A stretch of 64,000 nucleotides of DNA from Variovorax sp. PBL-H6 (GTDB lineage: Bacteria > Pseudomonadota > Gammaproteobacteria > Burkholderiales > Burkholderiaceae_C), in assembly GCF_901827155.1 (NCBI RefSeq), contig NZ_LR594659.1:2480001-2544000 (forward strand), written 5' to 3'. How positions within the stretch are numbered: the first letter of the stretch is position 1; the number at the start of each line of letters is the position of its first letter. Positions 48,964 to 56,861 of the stretch are shown piece after piece. The notes beneath the pieces were generated by a model. The model did not search any database, was not told the DNA's origin, and saw only the letters and a list, made by a program, of their open reading frames with translations. The translations under genes were made by a program, and so were the position numbers.

Positions 48964-50241
48964 TCACCGTCCGGCGCTGCGGCGCATCGGGCGAACCGGC
49001 CGGTCGAGTTCGTGGCTCGCGGTGTTCGGGTTGGAGCGCGCGCGGCCGCCTTTTTCTGCCCAGGTCCGCGTCCAGCGGATCTGCATGACCCGCATCACGC
49101 CGAGCATCACCGCGGCGAGCACCGCGAACAGCATGAAGCCCCACATGTAGGTGCCCAGGTACTGTTTCGACAGACCCATGGCGTTGGGCACCAGCCCGCC
49201 GCCGAGGGCGCCGATCTCGCCGATCATCGAGCCGGCCACCGCCGTGGTGGTGGGCCAGCGCAGCGGCACCAGTTGGAACAACGCGCCGTTGCCAGCGCCC
49301 AGCGCGGCGAAGCAGACGATGAGCAGCAGCGTGGTGAGGGCGAGCGAGCTCGAGGAGAGGCCGATCAGCGCCAGCGTGACCGCCGACACCACGAGCACCA
49401 GCGTCAGCGTGTTGACGCCGCCCCAGCGGTCGGAGAGCCAGCCGCCCATCACGCGCACCGCCGCGCCCATGAAGGCCGCGAGCATCGTCAGCTGGCCGGC
49501 CTGCACCTTGCTCACGCCGAACTGGTCGTGGTAGTAGGAGGGAAGGAAGGTGGTGAGGCCGATGAAGCCGCCGAAGGTGATGCCGTAGATCAGGCTGAAG
49601 GCCCAGCCATCTTTCTCGAACAGGCAGGCCACGTGTGCGCGCAGGTTCGCGTGGCTGTCGACGTCCGGCGGCTCCTGCGCGAACAGCACCATCACGGCCA
49701 TCGGGATCAGGATGGCCACCGCCGCCACGCCGTAGACGGCCTGCCAGCCGAGCCATTGCGCCAGCGGCGGCGCGACCAGCACCGACAGCGCAGTGCCCAC
49801 GTTGCCGGCGCCCACCAGGCCCATGGCCAGGCCCTTGTTCTGTGGCGGAAACGAGCCCGAGCCCAGCGACAGCGCCACGCCGAAGCTGGCGCCGGCAATG
49901 CCCAGCAGCACGCCCATCGCCAGCAGGTCGTTGAAGCTGTGCACCATGAAGAAGCCGAACAGCATTGCCACGGCGATCAGCCCCATCTCCACCAGCGTTG
50001 CATTCTTGCGGCCGATGTACTGGGACAGGATGCCGAGCGGAAAGCGCATCAGCGCGCCGGCGATGATCGGGATCGACAGCATCAGCCCTTTCTGCGCGGC
50101 GTTCAGCTGGAAGCTCTCGCTGATGAACGGGGCCATCGCGCCGTTGAGCACCCAGATGCAGCACGAGAACATGAAGTAGAAGAAGGCCGCGAAGAGGGTG
50201 GGTGCGTGCCCGGAGCGCAGGAAGGACTTGAAGCTGGTCAT
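48964..50241 (-). CDS. narK: NarK-type nitrate/nitrite MFS transporter (425 aa)
   Basis: Twelve predicted hydrophobic helices in two halves. The N-terminal half has G-A-M-A-P-F-I and P-I-I-A-G-A-L-M-R-F-P-L-G-I-L-S; the nitrate signature G-A-G-N-V-G-T-A-L is at about residue 146; the second half has W-L-S-D-R-W-G-G and a G-A-G-N-G-A block (the second nitrate signature). Import of nitrate for the NasA/NirBD pathway is the expected role; nitrite export is an alternative for the family. The ATG at 50241 is preceded by a long leader with stem-loops. Confidence 0.93.
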   Translation of the reverse strand: MTSFKSFLRSGHAPTLFAAFFYFMFSCCIWVLNGAMAPFISESFQLNAAQKGLMLSIPIIAGALMRFPLGILSQYIGRKNATLVEMGLIAVAMLFGFFMVHSFNDLLAMGVLLGIAGASFGVALSLGSGSFPPQNKGLAMGLVGAGNVGTALSVLVAPPLAQWLGWQAVYGVAAVAILIPMAVMVLFAQEPPDVDSHANLRAHVACLFEKDGWAFSLIYGITFGGFIGLTTFLPSYYHDQFGVSKVQAGQLTMLAAFMGAAVRVMGGWLSDRWGGVNTLTLVLVVSAVTLALIGLSSSSLALTTLLLIVCFAALGAGNGALFQLVPLRWPTTTAVAGSMIGEIGALGGGLVPNAMGLSKQYLGTYMWGFMLFAVLAAVMLGVMRVMQIRWTRTWAEKGGRARSNPNTASHELDRPVRPMRRSAGR

Positions 50242-50300
50242 GGCTGTGGCGATGCGAAAAGCATCCGCGCAGCCTTGGCGTGGCCGCGTGGATGGGCGAT

Positions 50301-50419
50301 GAAAAGAGAGCGTCCCGCCAGAAACTGGCGGAATGGACTGGGGGTGAGCGAGTCCCTGCGGGGACCCGGGCCGGCATGGAGACCGGCGACTTCACCAAAG
50401 CGGTGCTTCGTTACACCGC
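50301..50419 (-). promoter_or_regulatory. Candidate ANTAR-type antitermination leader of narK
   Basis: On the minus strand, in order: a 7-bp hairpin with hexaloop AACGAA (50419-50400), a 12-nt linker, a 6-bp hairpin with hexaloop CTCCAT (50387-50370), a GTCCC/GGGAC hairpin (50365-50352), and a 9-bp stem TTCCGCCAG/CTGGCGGGA with loop TTT (50333-50313) followed by GACGCTCTCTTTTC. ANTAR proteins bind tandem hexaloop hairpins with A at loop position 1 and G at position 4; the first loop fits, the second does not. The final stem could be the terminator. On the plus strand the second loop reads ATGGAG, which also fits A1/G4. Confidence 0.45.
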
Positions 50420-50507
50420 GCCTTCCATCACGCAAGACACGTGCCTGCCGCCGCGCTTCGGCTTCGCCTATGCTGCGACCGCCTGCCTCGTTCGCAATTC
50501 GCCTTTC

Positions 50508-51785
50508 ATGATCCGACTGCTGCTTGTTCTTCCCGACGCCGATCCCGACGCACCGCGCGACGTGTTGGGCCAGGTCCTGGCGGACGCAGATGCGGCAGCC
50601 ATCGGCTGGGCGAGCTGCGACACGATGGTGCAGGAGGCCGCGATGCTCGCACCGCAGCAGGTGCTGGTTCACAGGCCTGCATCGATCCCACGCCTGCAGG
50701 CCGTGCTGCAGGCCTGGGCCGGCGCGCCGCCGCAGCCGGTCGTCCTGGTCAGCGAGCCGCTCGAACCGCGGATGCACGAGGAACTGGTGGGCCTCGGCGT
50801 GCACGCCTGGGCCTGCGCCGACACGCTGGATGCAGCGGGCCTGCGCGGGCTGCTGGCGCGGGCGCAGGCCCGCTGGGAGCGCGAGGGCGCGCTGCGCGAC
50901 ACCTTGGCTCGCTCGCTGGCCCACCTGGACGAGCGCAAGTGGGTGGACCGCGCAAAGGGCCTGTTGATGTCGGCCCGCGGCATCGGCGAGGATGCCGCCT
51001 ATGGCCTGCTGCGGGGCGCGGCGATGCATGCCAATCTTCGCGTCGGCGAACTGTCGCGCTCGGTGGTGGAGGCGGCACAGTGGGCCGAAGCCATCAATCG
51101 GGCCGGCCAGTTGCGCATGCTGTCGCAGCGCCTGGTGCGGCTCGCGGCGCAGATGCTGGCAGGGGTGGAGGTGCGGCGCAGCCGCGTCCTGCGCGCTGAG
51201 TCGATCGAGCGGGTCAAAGACAACCTCGATCACCTGGCCGGGCTCCCGCTGGATGCAACGAGCGTGCAGGCCCTGGTGGGCGTGCGTTCAGCGTGGGAGG
51301 CACTGGACGGCGCGCTGTCGGCGCGGCTGTCGCCGGCCGCGCTGGCAACGATCGATGCGAGCGCCGAGGCTTTGCTGGGCGCCGCCGAGGCACTCACCGA
51401 CGCGCTCGAATCCTCGGGTGGTCGCAGGGCGCTGCACATCGTCAATCTCTGCGGCCGGCAACGCATGCGCGTGCAGCGGCTGGCCAAGGATGCGTTGCTC
51501 GCCGCGATGCTGCCCGGCGGTGCGTGGAGCGCGCACCTGCCGTCGACCATGGATGCCTTCGAGGCCTCGCTGCTGGAGCTGGAGCGCGCACCGCTGAGCT
51601 CGCCCGACATCCGCACGGCGCTCAGCGGCGCGCGCGACGAATGGCTGAAGCTGGTGCGCGGCGTGCGCCAGGCGGAGCGCGCGGAGGGCCGTATCGAGCT
51701 GGTGCGCGCCAGCGAAGTGCTGGTCGATACCTTCGACCGCCTCACCGCTTCATACGAACACAGCCTGCAGGTCATCATGTCCTGA
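50508..51785 (+). CDS. Nitrate-responsive ANTAR-domain antiterminator, NasT-like with PilJ-type sensor (425 aa)
   Basis: Residues 1-125 look like a receiver with L-L-V-L-P-D-A-D near the start but no Asp at the phosphorylation strand (V-L-V-H), so a pseudo-receiver. An ANTAR RNA-binding three-helix bundle follows at about 141-191 (E-R-K-W-V-D-R-A-K-G-L-L-M-S-A-R-G). The C-terminal 230 residues repeat a PilJ-N/type IV pilus-MCP-like motif twice: N-R-A-G-Q-L-R-M-L-S-Q-R-L at about 196 and N-L-C-G-R-Q-R-M-R-V-Q-R-L at about 312, seen in nitrate-sensing NIT/PilJ proteins. The ATG at 50508 gives a normal NasT start; ribosome site weak. Divergent from narK, whose leader has candidate target hairpins. 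Confidence 0.85.
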   Translation: MIRLLLVLPDADPDAPRDVLGQVLADADAAAIGWASCDTMVQEAAMLAPQQVLVHRPASIPRLQAVLQAWAGAPPQPVVLVSEPLEPRMHEELVGLGVHAWACADTLDAAGLRGLLARAQARWEREGALRDTLARSLAHLDERKWVDRAKGLLMSARGIGEDAAYGLLRGAAMHANLRVGELSRSVVEAAQWAEAINRAGQLRMLSQRLVRLAAQMLAGVEVRRSRVLRAESIERVKDNLDHLAGLPLDATSVQALVGVRSAWEALDGALSARLSPAALATIDASAEALLGAAEALTDALESSGGRRALHIVNLCGRQRMRVQRLAKDALLAAMLPGGAWSAHLPSTMDAFEASLLELERAPLSSPDIRTALSGARDEWLKLVRGVRQAERAEGRIELVRASEVLVDTFDRLTASYEHSLQVIMS

Positions 51786-51795
51786 CGACATGGGC

Positions 51796-52073
51796 TCGCC
51801 CCCAGGTTGGCTCACTTCGTGTAGCCGCCCACCCCCTACCGGGGGCAACACCAGCGGCCCGGCAAAGCCGGTTCCGCGGTGGGGATGTTGCTCGCCCCCA
51901 GGTTGGCTCACTTCGTGTAGCCGCCCACCCCCTGCCGGGGGCAACACCAGCGGCCCGGCAAAGCCGGTTCCGCGGTGGGGATGTTGCTCGCCCCCAGGTT
52001 GGCTCACTTCGTGTAGCCGCCCACCCCCTACCGGGGGCAACACCAGCGGCCCGGCAAAGCCGGTTCCGCGGTG
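51796..52073. repeat. Tandem repeat, 96-bp unit, three copies
   Basis: Copies begin at 51796, 51892 and 51988 (CTCGCCCCCAGG). The third is about 86 bp. They are almost identical; the visible difference is CCCCCTACCGGGGG versus CCCCCTGCCGGGGG. Each unit holds a GC-rich palindrome (CCCCCTACCGGGGG) and CGGCCCGGCAAAGCCGG. The array fills the gap between convergent 3' ends (NasT-like gene and the ATPase gene), so it probably acts as or contains bidirectional terminators. Open frames across it are artefacts of the 3n unit length. Confidence 0.85.
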
Positions 52074-52119
52074 TTTCCCGAACAGGCACGGCTTCGTTGG
52101 CCGCGGATTTCATGGCTGA

Positions 52120-52926
52120 TCAGGCCGCGGCCTTTTCCACGTGCGCCTGGCGCGTGTAGAGAAAGTCGATCACGGCCTTGCGGGCGTGGACGTAGACCGG
52201 GTCCTCTGCCAGTTCCACGCGGTTGCGCGGGCGCGGCAGATCGACGGAGAGGATCTCGCCGATGGTGGCGGCCGGGCCGTTGGTGAGCATCACGATCCGG
52301 TCGGACAGTAGCACCGCCTCGTCCACGTCGTGCGTGACCATGACCACCGTGCTGTGCGTCTTCGCCACGATCGCCAGCAGCTCGTCCTGCAGCTTGGCGC
52401 GCGTCAGTGCGTCGAGGGCGCCGAAGGGCTCGTCCATCAGCAGGACCTTGGGCTCCATCGACAGCGCGCGGGCGATCCCCACACGCTGCTTCATGCCCCC
52501 CGAGATCTCGCCGGGGCGCTTCTGCGCGGCCGCGCTGAGGCCCACCAGCGCGAGCGCGGCCTCCGTGCGGGCCTTGAGCTGCGCCTTGTTCCCGGTGGCC
52601 GAGAACACGCGCTCTACTGCGAGATACACGTTCTCGTAGCAGCTGAGCCACGGCAGCAGCGAATGGTTCTGGAACACCACCCCGCGCTCCGGGCCCGGCC
52701 CCTTGATCTCCCGGTTGGCGCACAGCAGCGCGCCCTGCGTGGGCGTGGTGAGTCCGGCGATCAGGTTCAGCAGCGTCGACTTGCCGCAGCCGGAGTGCCC
52801 GATGAGGGTGATGAACTCGCCCTTGGCGACGTGGAGGTTGATGTCCCGCAGCGCGAGGAAGCTGCCCTTGGGCGTCTTGAAGCGCTGCTCGACGCCATGG
52901 ATCTCGATGTACTTCGAATCGTTCAT
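52120..52926 (-). CDS. nrtC: Nitrate ABC transporter ATP-binding protein (268 aa)
   Basis: ATPase of an NrtABC/SsuB-type importer. Walker A G-H-S-G-C-G-K-S-T at about 45, Q-loop F-Q-N-H-S-L-L-P-W, ABC signature I-S-G-G-M-K-Q-R at about 145, Walker B V-L-L-M-D-E-P-F, H-loop T-H-D-V-D-E-A. No NrtC-type extra solute-binding domain is fused, so it is closer to NrtD or NasD in length. Lies 58 nt downstream of the permease on the same strand. Confidence 0.92.
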   Translation of the reverse strand: MNDSKYIEIHGVEQRFKTPKGSFLALRDINLHVAKGEFITLIGHSGCGKSTLLNLIAGLTTPTQGALLCANREIKGPGPERGVVFQNHSLLPWLSCYENVYLAVERVFSATGNKAQLKARTEAALALVGLSAAAQKRPGEISGGMKQRVGIARALSMEPKVLLMDEPFGALDALTRAKLQDELLAIVAKTHSTVVMVTHDVDEAVLLSDRIVMLTNGPAATIGEILSVDLPRPRNRVELAEDPVYVHARKAVIDFLYTRQAHVEKAAA

Positions 52927-52984
52927 TGGAAAACCTCCGGCCTGCGGGCTGCGGTGCCATGAGGCTTCGGAGCGGCCGTGTGAC

Positions 52985-53902
52985 TCATGCCTTCACCTCT
53001 TCGAACGTGAACGCGGTGGCGATCCGGATCAGCGCGAACTCGAGCACCAGCCCGACGATGCCGATCACGAAGATCGCGATGATGATGTTGGCGACGTTGA
53101 GGTTGTTCCACTCGTCCCAGACCCAGAAGCCGATGCCGACGCCGCCGGTGAGCATCTCGGCCGCGACGATCACCAGCCAGGCGGTGCCGACCGCAAGGCG
53201 CACGCCGGTCAGCATGTAGGGCAGCACCGCGGGGAACAGGATCCGGGTGAGGATCTTCCACTCGGAAAGATCGAGCACCCGCGCCACGTTCATGTAGTCG
53301 CTGGGCACGCGCTGCACGCCCACGGCGGTGTTGATGATCATGGGCCAGATCGAGCAGATGAAGATGGTCCAGATCGCAGCCGGGTTGGCGCCCTTGAAGA
53401 CCAGCAGGCCGATGGGCAGCCAGGCGAGCGGCGAGACGGGCCGCAGCAGGCTGATCAGCGGATTGAACATGCGTGCGAGGAAGCTGAAGCGTCCGATTGC
53501 AAAGCCGGCGGGGATGCCCACCACGGCTGCCAGTCCGAAGCCCATCGCCACGCGCTGGAGCGACGACAGCACGTTCCAGCCCACGCCCTGGTCGTTGGGG
53601 CCCTTGCTGTAGAACGGATCGCTGAACACCGTGAGCGCCTGTTGCCAGACGGCGCCCGGCGCGGGGAAGCCGGTGGTGCTTTTCAGCGCCACAAGTTCCC
53701 AGACCAGGATCAGGAGCGCGAAGCCGAGGATCGGCGGCAGCACGCGCAGCCAGATCCAGCCCAGGTCGAGTGGCAGACGCGCTGCGGGCGGCGCGTCCTG
53801 GGCGGCAGGCGCCGTGATCGCGGCGGGCTGGACCGGACTGCGCGAAACGGGCGCTGCCGGTCCGCGGGTGTCGAGGGGGGAATGGAAGACGGCGCTGACC
53901 AT
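52985..53902 (-). CDS. nrtB: Nitrate ABC transporter permease (305 aa)
   Basis: BPD_transp_1 family permease with six or so hydrophobic helices. The cytoplasmic EAA-type loop region is V-A-R-V-L-D-L-S-E-W-K-I-L. ATG 53902 is chosen because GAGGAG lies 6 nt upstream; the ATG at 53920 would begin inside the nrtA stop. It has an Ala/Pro-rich N-terminus of about 40 residues before the first helix. Partner of the NrtA receptor upstream and the ATPase downstream. Confidence 0.92.
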   Translation of the reverse strand: MVSAVFHSPLDTRGPAAPVSRSPVQPAAITAPAAQDAPPAARLPLDLGWIWLRVLPPILGFALLILVWELVALKSTTGFPAPGAVWQQALTVFSDPFYSKGPNDQGVGWNVLSSLQRVAMGFGLAAVVGIPAGFAIGRFSFLARMFNPLISLLRPVSPLAWLPIGLLVFKGANPAAIWTIFICSIWPMIINTAVGVQRVPSDYMNVARVLDLSEWKILTRILFPAVLPYMLTGVRLAVGTAWLVIVAAEMLTGGVGIGFWVWDEWNNLNVANIIIAIFVIGIVGLVLEFALIRIATAFTFEEVKA

Positions 53903-53912
53903 CGTGCGCTCC

Positions 53913-55157
53913 TCAGGCATGGACTTTGAACGAATCGGCGTAGTTCTTCGGGTCCTTGCCGTCCCAGACCACGCCGTCCAGCAGCTTGCTGCTGCGCATC
54001 GGGTCCTTGGGCACGCTGACCTTCATCGCGGCGGCGACATCCTTGTACATGTCGATCTGGTTGATTTGCCGGGCGACCGCAAGGTAGTCGGGGTGCTCCT
54101 TCAGGAGGCCCCAGCGCTTGTGCTGCGTGAGGAACCACATGCCGTCGGACAGGTACGGGAAGTTCACGGCGCCGTCGTCGAAGAACTTCATGTGGTTGGG
54201 ATCGTCCCAGGTCTTGCCAAGCCCGTTCTCGTAGCGGCCGAGGATGCGCTGGTTGATGGCGTCGGCGCTGGTGTTGATGTAGGACTTCTCGGCCACCACG
54301 TCGGCCATCCGGGTCTTGTTCTGGAGGTTGGCATCGATCCACTTGCCTGCCTCCATCACCGCCATCATCACGGCGCGGCAGGTGTTGGGGTTGGCCTTGA
54401 CGAACTCGCCACGCGTGCCCAGCACCTTCTCGGGGTGGTCCCTCCAGATGTCCTGGGTGGTGATCGCGGTCACGCCGATCTTGTCGATGATCGCGCGCTG
54501 TCCCCACGGCTCGCCCACACAGAACCCGTCCATGTTGCCTACCCGCATGTTGGCGACCATCTGCGGCGGCGGCACCACGATGACCTTCGCATCCTTGACC
54601 GGGCTGATGCCCGCCGAGGCCAACCAGTAGTTGAGCCACATGGTGTGCGTGCTCGTCGGGAAGGTGCCGGCGAAGGTGTATTCGCGTTTGTCCTTGGCCA
54701 TCAGCCTGGCGAGCGATGCGGCATCGACCGCGCCCTTGTCGGCGAGTGCCTTGGACAGCGTGATCGACTGGCCGTTGCGGTTCAGTCCCATCAGCACGGC
54801 CATGTCCTTCTTCGGTCCGCCGACACCGACGTGAACGCCATACACGAGGCCGTAGAGCACATGGGCCATGTCGAGCTCGCCATTGACCAGCTTGTCGCGT
54901 ACGCCGGCCCAGCTCGCTTCCTTGCTGGGCACGATCTTCACGCCGTACTTCCTGTCCATGCCCAGCACCGAGGCCATTACCACGCTGGCGCAATCGGTCA
55001 GGGGGATGAAGCCGATCTTGACCTCCTCCTTTTCCGGCTTGTCGGAACCTGCGGCCCAGACGGCGGCGCGCAGGGCGGGGTCGAGCCCGGTGACGCCAAG
55101 GGCGGCGGTCTGCAGCACGCGGCGGCGGCTCAGTTTCGGTTCCAGCAGTTCGTTCAT
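53913..55157 (-). CDS. nrtA: Nitrate-binding ABC receptor NrtA (414 aa)
   Basis: CmpA/NrtA family periplasmic protein. The N-terminus has a twin-arginine-like L-S-R-R-R-V-L-Q then A-A-L-G, so Tat export is possible. I-G-F-I-P-L-T-D-C-A-S and W-L-N-Y-W-L-A-S-A-G match NrtA strands and ligand loops. The ATG at 55157 has GGAG in front and gives the usual start; an upstream in-frame Met would add an unrelated 19-residue stretch. First gene of nrtABC, preceded by a leader with a strong hairpin. Confidence 0.93.
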   Translation of the reverse strand: MNELLEPKLSRRRVLQTAALGVTGLDPALRAAVWAAGSDKPEKEEVKIGFIPLTDCASVVMASVLGMDRKYGVKIVPSKEASWAGVRDKLVNGELDMAHVLYGLVYGVHVGVGGPKKDMAVLMGLNRNGQSITLSKALADKGAVDAASLARLMAKDKREYTFAGTFPTSTHTMWLNYWLASAGISPVKDAKVIVVPPPQMVANMRVGNMDGFCVGEPWGQRAIIDKIGVTAITTQDIWRDHPEKVLGTRGEFVKANPNTCRAVMMAVMEAGKWIDANLQNKTRMADVVAEKSYINTSADAINQRILGRYENGLGKTWDDPNHMKFFDDGAVNFPYLSDGMWFLTQHKRWGLLKEHPDYLAVARQINQIDMYKDVAAAMKVSVPKDPMRSSKLLDGVVWDGKDPKNYADSFKVHA

Positions 55158-55190
55158 GGGCGCACTCCGAAGATCAAAGACGGGAAAGGC

Positions 55191-55257
55191 AAAAGCAAAA
55201 GGCGTCCGCGCCACGCACGGGCCGCTCGAAAACGAGCCCTTGCGAGGTGGGGACGCC
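55191..55257 (-). terminator. Long attenuator-like hairpin in the nrtABC leader
   Basis: On the minus strand GGCGTCC (55257-55251) pairs with GGACGCC (55207-55201), closing a loop that itself contains GGGCTCG-TTTT-CGAGC, and is followed by TTTTGCTTTTGCC (55200-55188). It lies between the ANTAR/NIT gene and nrtA. Such a terminator ahead of a nitrate importer next to an ANTAR gene is the usual antitermination layout. I could not find a clean pair of A1/G4 hexaloops upstream. Confidence 0.6.
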
Positions 55258-55370
55258 CTTGTCCGGTTCGGTCGGCCGCACCCGCCGTTGGATGCCGCCT
55301 GCCTGAGGCCTTGAAGGCCTACGCCAGTTCTCTACGCAAAGTGCATGCCATGCCTGCCACGACCCCATGT

Positions 55371-55398
55371 TGCTATTGATTTCATAGCTTCAGAAGCT
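55371..55398. repeat. Short palindromic element, Comamonadaceae REP-like
   Basis: GCTAT (55372-55376), TGATTTC, ATAGC (55384-55388), overlapping the perfect palindrome AGCTTC-A-GAAGCT (55386-55398). It resembles from memory the TGCTATT...ATAGC intergenic elements scattered in Comamonadaceae genomes. It lies in the leader of nrtA, downstream of the NasR-like gene. Confidence 0.35.
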
Positions 55399-55484
55399 GA
55401 TGTAGAGAGGCGTAGGGCTGAACTTGTCTGCTGTCGCGTGCCGGGCACGCGTGTTGTGCCGCGCACCTTTTCAGGCCGCGGTGC

Positions 55485-56774
55485 TCAGCGCACGGGATCG
55501 CCCTGCAGGTACTCGGCCATCGAGAGCACCGATTCGGCCACCTCGACCAGCCGCCGCCCCTGGCTCATCGCGGTTCGCCGCAGCATCTTGTGGGCCTCTT
55601 CCTCGGTGAGCCGGCGGTGCGCCATCAGGAGGCCCTTGGCGCGCTCCACCAGCTTGCGTTCATTGAGGGCAGCGCGCACGGTCGCGAGCTCGTCGCCCAT
55701 GGCCTGCAGGCGATGGGATTGCTCCTGCACCATCTCGAGCACCGAGCGTTCCAGGTGGCGGCCGATGGGAGCGGTCGCGGCCAAGGTGCGCGGCGGGATG
55801 CTGCGCACGTCGCTGGGCGGCATATCGTCGAGGAAGGCTGCGGCGGCCGCGCCGGGCTCGACCGTCAGTTGGGCGAAGAGCGCCTCGCGGGCCTGCAACT
55901 CGGCCCGGGCGCGCGCGGTCTTCTGCTCGCAAAGAAGGCGCAGGTCGGTGGCCAGGCGCTCGTCGATGGCCTGCATGGCGTCCATGCGAAGGGAGCAGCA
56001 GTCGAACCAGACCTGGCTCAAGTCCGCATCCAGGCTCACGCCCGCGGGCGCCGCGCATGCGACACGCCGCAGTCGCTCCTGCTCGGCCAATTGCGGGGCG
56101 GACTGGCTGGCGCGCCAGAGTTCGCCCAGCGCCTCGCCCGAGAACTCCACGAAGACCTGGAAGCAGCGCTCCTGCGACTCGATGAGGTGAAGCCATTGCT
56201 GCTGGCGCGCGCCGTCATTGCAGCCGGAGGCGAAGGCCGCCGCCCCGCAGGCGCGTTCCTGCCCGGCGAACTCCTTGCCCTGCATGAAGTGGAACATCGC
56301 CACCAGCAGGCGCGAGATCTCGGGGTCGGTGGCGCCATCCGCGGCCTCGAAGACCACTGCCAGCAGACCGGCAACCAGCTTGACGAAAGCGGCCGTGGCG
56401 TCGGCCGCCGAGAGTTCCATCGCGCCGATGCGGCGGCGCAGTTCAGGCAGCGCGTCCATGCCGGGCAGAACCCAGGCGATGCGGCTGAACAGGCGCGCGC
56501 CGTTGCCGATGCGAACCGCCTCGATATCGAGCTGGTCGAAGGCGCCGCGCACCGCCTGCTCGGCGTTAAGGCAGGCGGCGATCTGCATCTCGCGTTGTGC
56601 CGCGAAGCGCCGGCCGTTAGAGGCCAGCAGCACGTTCGAGATGCCGCGCTCGCGCTGCAGCGTATGGACCAAGCGGCCGATCGTTGCGACAAGTGCGCTG
56701 GTGCGCGCGAGTTGATCGAGCTCGTCGATCTCGCATCGCAGCGCGGCAATCAGGAAACTCAGGCCGGACTTCAT
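55485..56774 (-). CDS. NasR-like nitrate sensor antiterminator, NIT + ANTAR (429 aa)
   Basis: Residues about 25-290 are a NIT nitrate/nitrite-sensing domain (L-Q-R-E-R-G-I-S-N-V-L-L-A-S and F-H-F-M-Q-G-K-E-F-A-G-Q-E-R-A, its conserved stretches). The last about 60 residues are ANTAR (E-R-K-L-V-E-R-A-K-G-L-L-M-A-H-R-R). This is the NasR domain order of Klebsiella. Upstream of nrtABC on the same strand, it should promote read-through of the leader terminator in nitrate. Differs from the 50508 protein in having NIT, not PilJ. The ATG at 56774 has little ribosome-site sequence. Confidence 0.9.
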   Translation of the reverse strand: MKSGLSFLIAALRCEIDELDQLARTSALVATIGRLVHTLQRERGISNVLLASNGRRFAAQREMQIAACLNAEQAVRGAFDQLDIEAVRIGNGARLFSRIAWVLPGMDALPELRRRIGAMELSAADATAAFVKLVAGLLAVVFEAADGATDPEISRLLVAMFHFMQGKEFAGQERACGAAAFASGCNDGARQQQWLHLIESQERCFQVFVEFSGEALGELWRASQSAPQLAEQERLRRVACAAPAGVSLDADLSQVWFDCCSLRMDAMQAIDERLATDLRLLCEQKTARARAELQAREALFAQLTVEPGAAAAAFLDDMPPSDVRSIPPRTLAATAPIGRHLERSVLEMVQEQSHRLQAMGDELATVRAALNERKLVERAKGLLMAHRRLTEEEAHKMLRRTAMSQGRRLVEVAESVLSMAEYLQGDPVR

Positions 56775-56861
56775 CGTGGTGGGGGGGCGGGCACGTGGCC
56801 CTTCCGAGGGACATGCAGCAACAATCGTGCCCCGACCGCGCCGGGCCCCTAAACTCGCCGC

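Noticed and set aside
51796..52073. CRISPR or coding repeat
   Set aside because: The 96-bp units abut with no unique spacers and no cas genes. Open frames come from the unit length being a multiple of three.
55258..55370. Paired A1/G4 ANTAR hexaloops in the nrtA leader
   Set aside because: The ACCGAA loop near 55278 has only a 3-bp stem and the AGGCCT palindrome has a 3-nt loop. Not good enough to call.
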